Both the position numbers and the translations under genes were made by a program. The notes beneath the pieces were generated by a model that was given only the letters and a program-made list of their open reading frames with translations, had not been told where the DNA came from and did not search any database. From contig NC_067495.1 of NCBI RefSeq assembly GCF_947179515.1, positions 137,828,655-137,892,654 on the forward strand: a stretch of 64,000 bases of DNA, given 5' to 3'. The DNA comes from Apodemus sylvaticus. Its lineage: Eukaryota; Chordata; Mammalia; Rodentia; Muridae. Below are positions 48,444 through 56,990 of this stretch, in pieces (position 1 is the stretch's first letter; each line of letters begins with the position of its first letter).

Positions 48444-49334
48444 CCTGGTACCTCAAGTCACTGCAGGTCTAGGTACATCTTCTCCCATTGAGGCCAATCA
48501 AGACAGCCTAGTTAGGGAAGCAGGATCCACAGGCAGGTAACATAGTCAGGTAAGTGTGCCCCACACTACAGTTGTGGAATCTGCATGAAGACCAAGCTGC
48601 ACATCTACTACATATGTGCGGGGGGCCTGAGTGCAGCTCTCATATGCTCTTTGGTTGCTGCTTCATTCTCTATGAGACTCTAGGAGCTAGGTTAGTTGAC
48701 TCTGTTGGTCTTACTGTAGAGTTCCTATTCCCTCCAGGTTCCTCAATCCTTCTCCCAACTCTTCTATAAAACTTCCTGAGCACCATCTGATTGGCTGTGG
48801 GTCTTTCCATTTGTTTCAATCAGCTGGTGGGTAGAGCCTCTCAGAAGACAGTTATGCAAAGCTCCTGTCTGCAAGTATAACAGAGTATCACTAATAGTGT
48901 CAGGGATTGTTTCTTGCCTAGGGTATGGATCTCAGGGTGGGCCACTCCTTGGTTGGCCATTCCCTCAGTTTCTGAGACATTTTTGCCCTGCATTCTTTCT
49001 AGGCAGAACATATTTTGGGTTGAAGGTTTTGTGGTTGGGTTGATGTACTTTTCTCTGCTTTGGGAGTCCTGCCTGGCTATAGAAGGTAGCCACTTCAGGA
49101 TCCATATTCTCCACTTCTATTAGTCTCAGCTAGAGTCACCCTCATAGACTCCTTAAAGCCTCCCACATTCCAGGTCCCTGACACATTCTAGAGATGCTCT
49201 TCCCCCACCTCCCCTCCCCTGCTGATTTCTATTCACTCTCTTGGCCCTCTCTCCTTCGCTCTATCTACATATGTTTCCCCATCCCTACCCCATGTTTTCT
49301 TCTCCATTACCTCTCCAATCCTATTTCCTCCCTT
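48444..49334 (-). mobile_element. L1 3' UTR segment, 5' exon-like part of the chimera
   Basis: Minus-strand L1 3' UTR: reading the + strand, 'cctcaagtcactgcagg', 'gaccaagctgcacatctactacatatgtgc', 'ctttggttgctgcttc', 'cctctcagaagacagttatgc', 'gggccactccttggttggcc'. Equivalent blocks stand at 53.5-53.9, 55.0-55.5 and 59.2-59.7 kb. In sense direction it ends GGTACCAGG exactly where Crb1 exon 2 begins; the copy at 59,560 reads on as GTGGGTTG, a good splice donor. It lacks the terminal L1 A-rich end, which argues against an independent L1 insertion. Confidence 0.85.
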
Positions 49335-49915
49335 GAGGTTGTGTGCCTCAATGAGATAGGAAGATACATCTGTGTCTGTCCTCAAGTGTATTCTGGTGTA
49401 AACTGAGCTGGAAATTGATGAATGTAGATCCCAGCTATGTCTACATGGTATCATGTGTCAGGATGCTCTCGGGGCTCACTGCTGTGACTATGTCTGGGTT
49501 CTTTAGAGACCACTGTGAACTCAACTTTGATGATGTATCATCAGTCAGGCATGTTTCCATGAAGGTCTATATGTGGATGGAGGAAACAATGACCACTGTG
49601 TCTGCACAGGGAGTGGATTCACAGGTACACACTGTGCGACTCCAATGCCTCATTGTTGGTAAAATCCATGTTACAATGATTCAACATGTAAAGACACTCT
49701 TGACAGCTATATTTGTCACTGCTGGCCTGGATACACAGGTGCCATGTGTGAGACAGACATAAGTGAATGGAGTAGCAACCCCTGCCAATTTAGGGGAGGG
49801 GGATGTGCCAAACTGTTCTCAGAAAATATGTAAGAACACATTGTTTGCCTGCCTTCCTCCTTCAACTATCTTGGAGCGTCAGGCTATGATTGTATCTGTC
49901 AGACTAGATTCACAG
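49335..49915 (+). pseudogene. Crb1: Crb1 retropseudogene, 3' part (end of exon 2 to exon 5, EGF repeats 5-9)
   Basis: From VCLNEIGRYICVCPQ (EGF 5) through ELEIDECRSQLCLHG (EGF 6), a frameshifted stretch, CTGSGFTGTHC (EGF 7), DSYICHCWPGYTGAMCETDI (EGF 8) and SNPCQF...LGASGYDCICQ (EGF 9). Stops and frameshifts are present (around 49,480-49,530, 49,665 and 49,830). In Crb1 these repeats are split over several exons, yet here they are continuous, so this is a spliced copy. Homology ends at TTCACAG, which corresponds to the phase-1 end of exon 5 as I recall it, and L1 sequence follows. Confidence 0.92.
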
Positions 49916-50490
49916 ACAGGACACAAGTGTGACTGTCCTCCAAGAGATTCTACCTAGCAGCTGAACGAAACAGATGCAGAGACCCATGTCCAAACCTCAG
50001 ATGGAGCTTTGGAAGTCTTGTGAAAGAATTAGGGGAAGGTATAAGGACTCCACAAGAAGACCAACAGTGTCAACTTACCTGGACCCTTGGTGGCTCACAG
50101 AGACTGTACCACCTACTAAAGAACATACAAGCCCCCTCCCCATGCTATCTATGTCCCCAGATTTATAGCAGATGTGCAGCTTGGTCTTCATGCAGGTCTC
50201 TCAACAACTGCAATGCAGTGAGAGCTTATCCTGACTCTGTTGCCTGTCAATAGGATACAGTTCTCCTAACTGGGCTGCCTTGTCTGGTCTCAGTGTAAGA
50301 GTATGTGTCTAGTCCTGCAGTGGCTTGTGGTGCCAGGGTGGGTTGGTACCTAGGGGGGAACTTCCCCCTTCTCAAAAGTGAAGGAGAGGGGTGGTGAGGA
50401 GAGGGACCATATGACTCTGGGACTGGGAAGAAAGGGGAATGGACTGTTACAGGGATGTGAAGTGAAAGAATAGATAAATTAATAGGAAAA
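49916..50490 (+). mobile_element. L1 3' UTR segment, 3' exon-like part of the chimera
   Basis: Sense L1 3' UTR from ACAGGACACAAGTG, then 'gactgtcctccaagagattctacc', 'gatgcagagacccatgtccaaacc', 'ccaagctgcacatct' in reverse sense, 'gtgccagggtgggttgg', 'gggatgtgaagtgaaagaatagataaatt' and a short A-run. In the other L1 segment (around 48,867-48,875 on the minus strand) the same place reads TTGCAG before ACAGGAG, a usable splice acceptor. It overlaps the 48,444-49,334 segment by about 450 bp of L1 consensus, so both are needed to explain the locus. Confidence 0.85.
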
Positions 50491-50955
50491 ATGAGAGGGG
50501 GCAGTGTAGTGCAGTGCAGAGAAGAGGCAGTTTACTGGGTGTGTTTTACAGAGACACTTTAAAGAGAGAACAAGCCGAACACAAGTGAAGACAGAATGAA
50601 TGAACCAGAGAATAAAAAGAAGCCATAAGATTAGAGAAGACTCCCAGAGTTAATTTGAGGCCAAACAGAACACTTCAGGAGAAGCTGAGCGAGAGAAGCC
50701 AGATTGAATCAGTCAGCTTGGAGGGGAGTTTAAGCAGAACTGCTGAGTTGATTCAGCCAGCCAGAGATCAGAAAGAACTAGAAAGCATGATCTTATTCAG
50801 AAGCAAGTCTTAGAGAATGAAAACAGTCTGGGCCTAGATAAGATTGTATGGAGGCTACAAGCTCCAAGGACTAGACCATAGGTTAGCAGACTGAGGCAGT
50901 AAGCCTCCAAGATGACAAGTATTACAAGAAAATAAAAGATGCATTTATAATTAAC
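50491..50955 (+). mobile_element. Unassigned LTR-like repeat
   Basis: Purine-rich block with repeated 'aagcagaactgctgag', 'ttcagccagccagagatcag' and 'ggcagtaagcctccaagatgacaa', ending with AATAAAAGATGC at about 50,931. Composition and the terminal poly(A) signal suggest a rodent ERV LTR, but I cannot name it and see no internal genes. Confidence 0.4.
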
Positions 50956-51189
50956 TTAGTAGTTTAGTCAAACGTTTCTCAAAATGTGTCCATAATTTTC
51001 CTAAAATCAGTCCCATTGACCATTTTCACTAAGACTTATCTAAAATTATTGAATTGAAATTTCAATAATACTACATATTTCACATTCAGCAAATTGAATT
51101 CCTGGTTTAATAGATTGGGGTCTTGTCAGTATGGAGAAAAGTGAGTTTGATATAAAAAATAAGCTCTCTGTCTTATTTGCTGTCTCAAC

Positions 51190-51395
51190 TTATGTTGTCC
51201 TGTTTTGGCCTAGGAGTCTTCACAGAACACTTGTCAGAAAGAAGGATCTTTGCTCTTTACTGGTAAAGCTTCCTTATCTTGAACTTTCCAAGCTCTATAA
51301 CTGTGAGTCCGAACCAACTTCTTTTATTGATAAACTGCCTAATCTGTGATATGCAATTATAGCAACAGAAAATGGACTGAGACATGGCTGAGTAA
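51190..51395 (+). mobile_element. MLT1-like MaLR LTR 3' end
   Basis: 'cttatcttgaactttccaagctctataactgtgagtcc', 'ttttattgataaactgcctaatctgtgatatgcaattatagcaacagaaaatggactgagaca' matches the end of MLT1-type LTRs in order. Diverged. The region between 50,955 and 51,190 is unassigned. Confidence 0.65.
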
Positions 51396-51541
51396 AGAAA
51401 TGAAGTGTATGTCTTTCAATTTCATCATTTTTCTCTCAAAATTTGTAGAACCATGATACATATTAGCTGCTAATGTTATTGAATCTATATTCAGAACTTT
51501 AGGAATGAGTTTTTGTTTTAGTTTTTTTCAAAACATTCAAT

Positions 51542-51546
<5 letters not shown>

Positions 51547-51600
<54 letters not shown>
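51547..51600. repeat. (TA)n microsatellite
   Basis: About 27 perfect TA units, self-complementary. Confidence 0.97.
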
Positions 51601-51603
<3 letters not shown>

Positions 51604-52237
51604 CATTTTATTCAAGGTGGTTTCCTAGTCTGACAAGTAATTATGTTTTGCTCCCACAGCAGACCAAAAAGGTGAGACATAGAATACAAACTTTTTTGGA
51701 TACTTAATTTTCTTCTTTTAATCATCATATTGATTAGATTGTGAAGCATTAGGTGGAAGATTTAAAAATATAGTAAAGTATACTTCTGAGTGTGTCTGCA
51801 AAGGTATTCTTTTCTTTTTTGTTTTATTTCTTTTTTTTTGAGAGAAAGAATTAAATTGCACTAAATATGGTTGGCACTATCCAATAGGTTAGATCTCATG
51901 ACAGGAATGAAAAGGAACTCTACAAAAATATTCTTTCTATGTCTCTGTTTCCAGTGTCTATTCTTATGCCATGAGGTGCTTCTGTACTACAGGCCTGGAA
52001 ACATGGTACCAGTTTACCTGGGCCAAAATAATTTTTTCTTCCATTAATCAAAAATAAACAAGTGAATAAAGTTGTCATTATTCCATTAAAATAGGGCTCC
52101 CATCCTACACAAAGAACTATAAGGCAGCTAATGAATGCTGAGAGTGGAAGAACTAGTCTTCCCTAATAATTTGTTATTCAGTACCAAATGGTCAGCCCCG
52201 AAAACATGCATAGAGGTAATATTATCCCAACTGAATA
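51601..52237. other. Unique DNA
   Basis: No gene or repeat recognised apart from a T-rich patch at about 51,813-51,840. Confidence 0.45.
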
Positions 52238-52271
52238 GGCTTTTATGTGTGTGTATATGTGTGTTTGTATG

Positions 52272-52315
<44 letters not shown>

Positions 52316-52372
52316 TACATATGTATATATTATATGTATATGTACACACACATACACACACACACATGTATG
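52238..52372. repeat. Compound (TG)n/(TA)n/(CA)n
   Basis: TG-rich, then TA at 52,279-52,305, then CA-rich segments: an imperfectly self-complementary block over 130 bp. Produces only low-complexity frames. Confidence 0.92.
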
Positions 52373-52379
52373 CAAAAAC

Positions 52380-52640
52380 AACTAATAGAAAAGAGTCACT
52401 GAATTTGAAAGAGAGAAGACAGGAGTATATGAGGGATTTGGAAGAAGGAGAAGGAAAGGGAAATAATGTAAATATATTACAATATCAAAAACACAAAGTA
52501 ACAAAAAAACCAAAGAAGACATGAAATTGATAGTGAGGATTAGGAGGGGGTGGAGATATGAAGAGTAAAGCAGAGGGCTGGGGATATAATTAAAATACAT
52601 TGTGTGAAATTACCAAAGAATTAAAATATTATATTAAAAT
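52380..52640 (+). mobile_element. Possible old L1 3' end
   Basis: 'gaaagagagaagacaggagtatatgaggg', 'ggaaagggaaataatgtaaatatatta' and 'ggaggggg-tggagatatg' have the composition and order of an old sense L1 3' terminus. Weak call. Confidence 0.4.
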
Positions 52641-53462
52641 GAATTGAATGTTAATACTTCACAAAAAATAATGATTCTAGCATTTAAATCCATAAGGAAA
52701 ATGGACAATAACCCATCTACAAAACAAATTTATGAAAGATAACAGACTATTTCTGAATACAGTTAATATGATGGTAGAAAATCAGAGGAAAGTTCTCCAT
52801 TTCTCCTTCTCCTAAGGTTCCAGCAGTAATCGATGATTAAAAATATGTCACAGTTCGTTCTAAAATCCTTATGAAATGTTATGTTGAAGATGACATTTTA
52901 AAGTACAGGACAGATTTAGCAGAGTAGCTAAGGAAACAGACTCTCTCCAAGATTATTAGTCATGATTATGTTCTTCATCACCAGATACTTTTATAATAAA
53001 AGCATTTAATAAATCAAACCATACCGATTTTCCAGTGAATAAATTCAAGATTTGGACTGTGTAGAAATAAGAGGTATAGAATTTCAACAAAGACACATTT
53101 TGCTCTAATAACCAGTCATGACGGTAAGAATTTGGAATATCATTATTTCATTAAAACGGAATTATATGCATGCATTTTCACATATTTAGCTGCATTTACT
53201 TTATTTTTCCATTTACTGATTTTTGATACAATAGCCATAACCATGTTATGATATTTAGAGAGTAAAAAGAACTGGGGATAAATATGTATCGTCTTTTTTG
53301 GAAAAATGGGGACACAACTGTGTTTCTATAAAAGACATAAATATCCTTTTAGAGATTAATGCTAAATGGTCATCATTTCGAGATTAACAAGGTAACCATT
53401 AGAAAAATACATTATGGAAAGACATTATAGCCATAATATTCCTAGAGATCTAAGTTTTACAT
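52641..53462. other. Unique AT-rich DNA
   Basis: Nothing recognised. Confidence 0.45.
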
Positions 53463-53945
53463 ATTTTTCTTTTTTATTATTTATTTTTTACATTCCAATT
53501 GCTGTCCCTAATGCCCCCTCACAGAGTCCCTTTCCCTATTTCCCCTCCCTTCTCCTCTGAGAGGGAGGTAGCATCCCTGTTTATTCCTCCACCCTGATGC
53601 ATCAAGTCTCTGCAAGGTTAGGTGCATCCTCTCCCACTAAGACAAGATAGCCCTGTTGAGTAAAGGATTCTAGAGTCAGGCTACAGCGTTAGAGACAGCT
53701 CCCTGCTTTAGTTGTTGGGGCATCCACATGGAGTCGGGGCAGCACATCTGTTACATATGTGCAGAGAACCATGGTACAGCCCATGTATGTTCTTTGATTG
53801 GTGACTCATTGCCAATCCTGCATGGCCTTGGTAGGGACAGAATGACATGGTTGCTGCCCCTGGACCAGGGCTAACTGGGCATTGGCCTCTACAACTGTTG
53901 ATGGCTGCTGTGGGCACAAGACTTGTTTGTATGATACTGTACATA
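53463..53945 (-). mobile_element. L1 3' UTR, 5'-truncated
   Basis: Antisense end with T-rich tail and 'ttttttacattccaattgctgtccc', then 'gatgcatcaagtctctgcaaggttaggtgcatcctctccc', 'ccacatggagtcggggcagcacatctgttacatatgtgc', 'tctttgattggtgactca'. It shares the UTR blocks seen in the Crb1 chimera. Confidence 0.85.
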
Positions 53946-53989
53946 TTTTTACATTTTTCCTTTGAGGAATGACCTCCCTGTTAATGTTA

Positions 53990-54318
53990 ATGACTCCATG
54001 ATAATCAGAGACAACAGGACTCCAGAGTCAAATGTATGACAAAAGTCCTAACAAAATGGTAAACACTGGGACCTTCTGGGTAGCCCTTAAGGCAATTGTA
54101 AAGAACTCTAAAAAACATGAGTTCGAAAATAAGAGGCCCTTGGTCCTGAGAAGGCTTGATGCCCCTGTATAGGGGAATGCCAGGACAGGGAAGTGGTAGT
54201 GGAAACAATGGTGGTCAGGGGAGGGGAGATGGGATAGGGTGTTTTCATGGGGAAACCAGGAAAGAGGATAATATTTGAAATGTAAATAAAGAAAATGTCT
54301 AATAAAAATAAAAGGATG
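53990..54318 (+). mobile_element. L1 3' end with A-rich tail
   Basis: 'ggcccttggtcctgagaaggcttgatgcccctgtataggggaatgcc', 'gggaagtggtagtgg', 'gaggataatatttgaaatgtaaataaagaaaatgtctaataaaaataaaa'. Sense orientation, head to head with the preceding minus copy. Confidence 0.9.
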
Positions 54319-54457
54319 CAATATGAATCATATGATAGACTTCATGAATCTAAAGGAACAAAAGTGGCTCTGCTATGAGCTAACTTGTCAGAAAATACTA
54401 AGGAAGGAGATAAAGAGATTTAGGGAGAGGTGACTGCAGATTTTACCCAGCTAAGGT

Positions 54458-54500
54458 TTTTTGTTTGTTTGTTTGTTTGTTTGCTTGCTTTCTTGCTTCT
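54458..54500. repeat. (TTTG)n then TTGC/TTCT variants
   Basis: Six TTTG units followed by degenerate ones; likely the remains of a retroposon tail. Confidence 0.9.
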
Positions 54501-55009
54501 GACTATAAGGGCAGATAGATTTCTGAATTCAGAGACCACATGGGACAGAGCAAGATTAGGCCCAGGTGTGATAGAAATGGTAATTACAGGGTGGTGTCCC
54601 ACCCAGCTAACTTATCCTGAGTGCTTAACAGAGGCAGACAAATCTCTGAATTCTTTTGCAATATTAAAAGAAAATGTGCTCACTGTCTCCTAAGAATCAA
54701 AGGGTTGGGTCATGGAATGCTGATTCATAGGACAATCAAAAGGAATCCTGGAGTGAATGACTGGATTGATATGTAAAATAAAAGACTAAGTTTATGATTT
54801 GCTAGAGAGGAGCTATCCAAAATAGTAAGAGAGAACTGCTTGGAGAACTGTCTCAAGCAGAAAATAGAGGAGGGCTGTTTGAAGATCTCTAGAGAAAGCA
54901 GATCAGAGAAAAAGCAATGGGGACATCTGTCTTGAGTGAAATAACATAGACCACCAGCTTGGACCTACTATTTGACTTAGAGTTGTTTGTTTTTGCTGCT
55001 CCCAGATAC
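54501..55009 (+). mobile_element. Unassigned LTR-like rodent repeat
   Basis: Blocks I recognise as a repeated mouse sequence: 'gagcaagattaggcccaggtgtgatagaaatggtaatta', 'ggtggtgtcccacccagctaac', 'atgctgattcataggacaatca', 'ggagaactgtctcaagcagaaaa'. Probably an ERV LTR or its flank; the family is not assigned. No retroviral genes are visible. Confidence 0.5.
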
Positions 55010-55545
55010 CCTTCTCTCAGAACCCCTCTTCAAGCAGCTAAGTCTCTGAGAGTTCCCAAGTGTACAGGTTAACTCTGTGTGTCTTCCTGTGGAGTTCTTA
55101 TCCCCTTCAGTCCTTCCCTCAACTCTTCCATAAGAGTCTCTGACCTCTGTCCAATATTTGGCTGCAGATCTCTCCATATGAGTTAGCTGCTGGATGGAGT
55201 CTCTCAGAAGACAATAGTGTCAGGCTCCTGTTTGAAAGCATAACAATGTATAATTAATATTATCAGGGATTGGTGCTTGCTGATGGGATGGGTCTCAAGT
55301 TGGGCCAGGTCTTGGTTGACCCCAATCTCTCCTCCATCTTTGTCTCTGCATTTCTTGTAGAGAGGATAAATTTTGATGTAATAGTTTTGTAGGTGGCTCG
55401 GTGTCCCTCACACTGGGAGGGACTCCACTGGGAGTCCTGCCTGGCTAGATGAGGTAGCCCCTTCAGGTTCCATATCCCTACTGTTATTGCATCTCAGCTA
55501 AGGTTACCAGTGTTGACTCCTGGAAGCCTCCCCCATCATGTTATT
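55010..55545 (-). mobile_element. L1 3' UTR fragment
   Basis: Antisense: 'gttaactctgtgtgtcttcctgtgg', 'ctgacctctgtccaatatttggctgcagatctc', 'gagtctctcagaagacaatagtgtcaggctcctgtttg', 'gtctcaagttgggccaggtcttggttg', 'tgggagtcctgcctggc'. It covers the same UTR interval as 48,444-49,334 and gives an independent copy for comparison. Confidence 0.88.
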
Positions 55546-56640
55546 TGGTACTTTTGGTAATTCATACTGGGCATCATGTTTGTAGGGAAGCACTTTACCA
55601 TTGATCTACATCACATTCTAAGCAAGTTGACCCTTTGATTTAGAATGTATATTATCAGTGGGGTCGACTCTAAACAAAGTATAGTACACTTAGACCATAC
55701 TTCTTATTATGATAATTATTAGGTACATGTTGCTACTGAACACTAAAAATGTGGCATATGTAAAGTGAAGGAGCCACTGACATGTAAAATACATGTATTT
55801 TCAAACTGAAAATATTTTATAATAGTTACATGTTAAAATGATAGTATTTTAGGTTGGTATTAGATTCAAACATAATATTAAACTGAATTGTATCTATTTT
55901 TTATTTTGCAAATGTGACTATTAGAACTTTTTTAAGTATATATGTAGCTCACATTCAAATTTCACTTTGCTATGTTCATCCAGGTGAATGGAATTTGGAC
56001 CATGATGTGACTGTGGCCATAGTGTGTAGAGAGAAATACAAAGTCAACCCAGGACAGCATTTTGAGATAATGGAAACTTAAGCATGTTCCTGTTATTAAT
56101 GTTATAATAAAGTTATTTGAAGCTCTGAGTTTTCTTTAAGCATACCTTTTAATAACAATTTCAGAAGTTAGCATTTTTCATAATTATTTGTCAATAATAT
56201 GTCCTTGACAATTTGACTTCCTTTATCCAAAAGTTCTCTTAGAAAAGTCTCATAGCACTTTAAAGTGATTTGATGTTTTTCTGTTCTTTGAATTTACTCT
56301 TGCTTCATTTCTGGTAATTTTAAAATGTAGATTGTAATATTTCTTTTACTTTTTCTGAAATTGAGTGATTTCTGCTTTTGGTCTTCGTATATGTGATATT
56401 TGAAAATAGTCAACAGATCTTATAAAACAATTTTCAGATAAATGTAAAGACATCCTTAAACGTGTCTTTTAGTCTTTTAAGTTGCTTTTAGTGATTTCAT
56501 TATCATTTTTTGTACTTTTCAAGAGTTACTGATTGTTGCTGCTTAAAAATCTCAGCCATGATCTGCACATGATAGTCTTTGTATTCCAAATGTACCTTTT
56601 CCAAAATCTCAGATTTTCATAACTGTTCAGTTTTGTTATT
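55546..56640. other. Unique AT-rich DNA
   Basis: Nothing recognised. AATAAAG occurs near 56,106 without an associated gene. Confidence 0.45.
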
Positions 56641-56990
56641 TTACCACTGTTAAAGCTAATGTTTTACCTTGGTAATGTTTTACCAAGGTAATGTTTTACC
56701 TTGTTAGCATTAAAATTTCAAAAAAAATGTAGTATGATCCCAGTCAATGAAAAGATTCACTAATGACTGGAAATTGTAGATCAAAGAGAATATTTTTTGA
56801 CTAGGAGCATGGAAAGGCATTTTGGTTAGCTAATAAAAATAGAAGAAATTAAATTAAAAATGTTAATGGTCCAATAAAAATGATAATCTTGAGCAGATGA
56901 ACTTCAAAATCTTAATTAGATCCTGGCTGCCCAATATCCATTCTCAGTGGCTTAAAAAGTCAGTTTCCTTCTACCTTGTTAGCATTAAAA
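56641..56990. repeat. 19-bp perfect direct repeat around a 256-bp unknown segment, with a nearby palindrome
   Basis: TACCTTGTTAGCATTAAAA is at 56,697-56,715 and 56,972-56,990. The 256 bp between are AT-rich and match no repeat I know. Just left, the sequence TTACCTTGGTAA and its complement TTACCAAGGTAA (about 56,665-56,692) form a 12-bp inverted pair within three GTAATGTTTTACC-like units. Confidence 0.85.

Larger units (their letters stand above)
47955..50490 (+). mobile_element. 5'-inverted retrocopy of a chimeric L1-Crb1-L1 transcript
   Basis: Four adjoining blocks: Crb1 EGF repeats 1-4 (minus), L1 3' UTR (minus), Crb1 EGF repeats 5-9 (plus), L1 3' UTR (plus). If the first two blocks are flipped together, the order is L1, Crb1, L1, all in the same direction, and the Crb1 parts run on with roughly 30-45 nt lost at the break. 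There are no introns. The L1/Crb1 joints fall where I recall CRB1 exon borders. This is what twin-primed insertion of one spliced chimeric RNA would leave. No target duplication is legible after this much decay, so the outer limits are approximate. Confidence 0.75.

Noticed and set aside
47831..50168. The EGF-like sequence as a real exon cluster of Crb1 or of NOTCH/EYS
   Set aside because: Order and identity best fit Crb1, but the halves are in opposite orientation, frames are broken and introns are missing, so this is a retrocopy and not the gene.
48444..50490. The two L1 segments around Crb1 as one ordinary twin-primed L1
   Set aside because: They overlap by about 450 bp of L1 consensus, which a single inverted L1 would not do, and Crb1 sequence lies at both inner joints.
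53463..54318. Head-to-head L1 pair as another 5'-inverted L1
   Set aside because: The minus copy carries its own T-rich 3' terminus, so both are independent 3' ends rather than two halves of one element.
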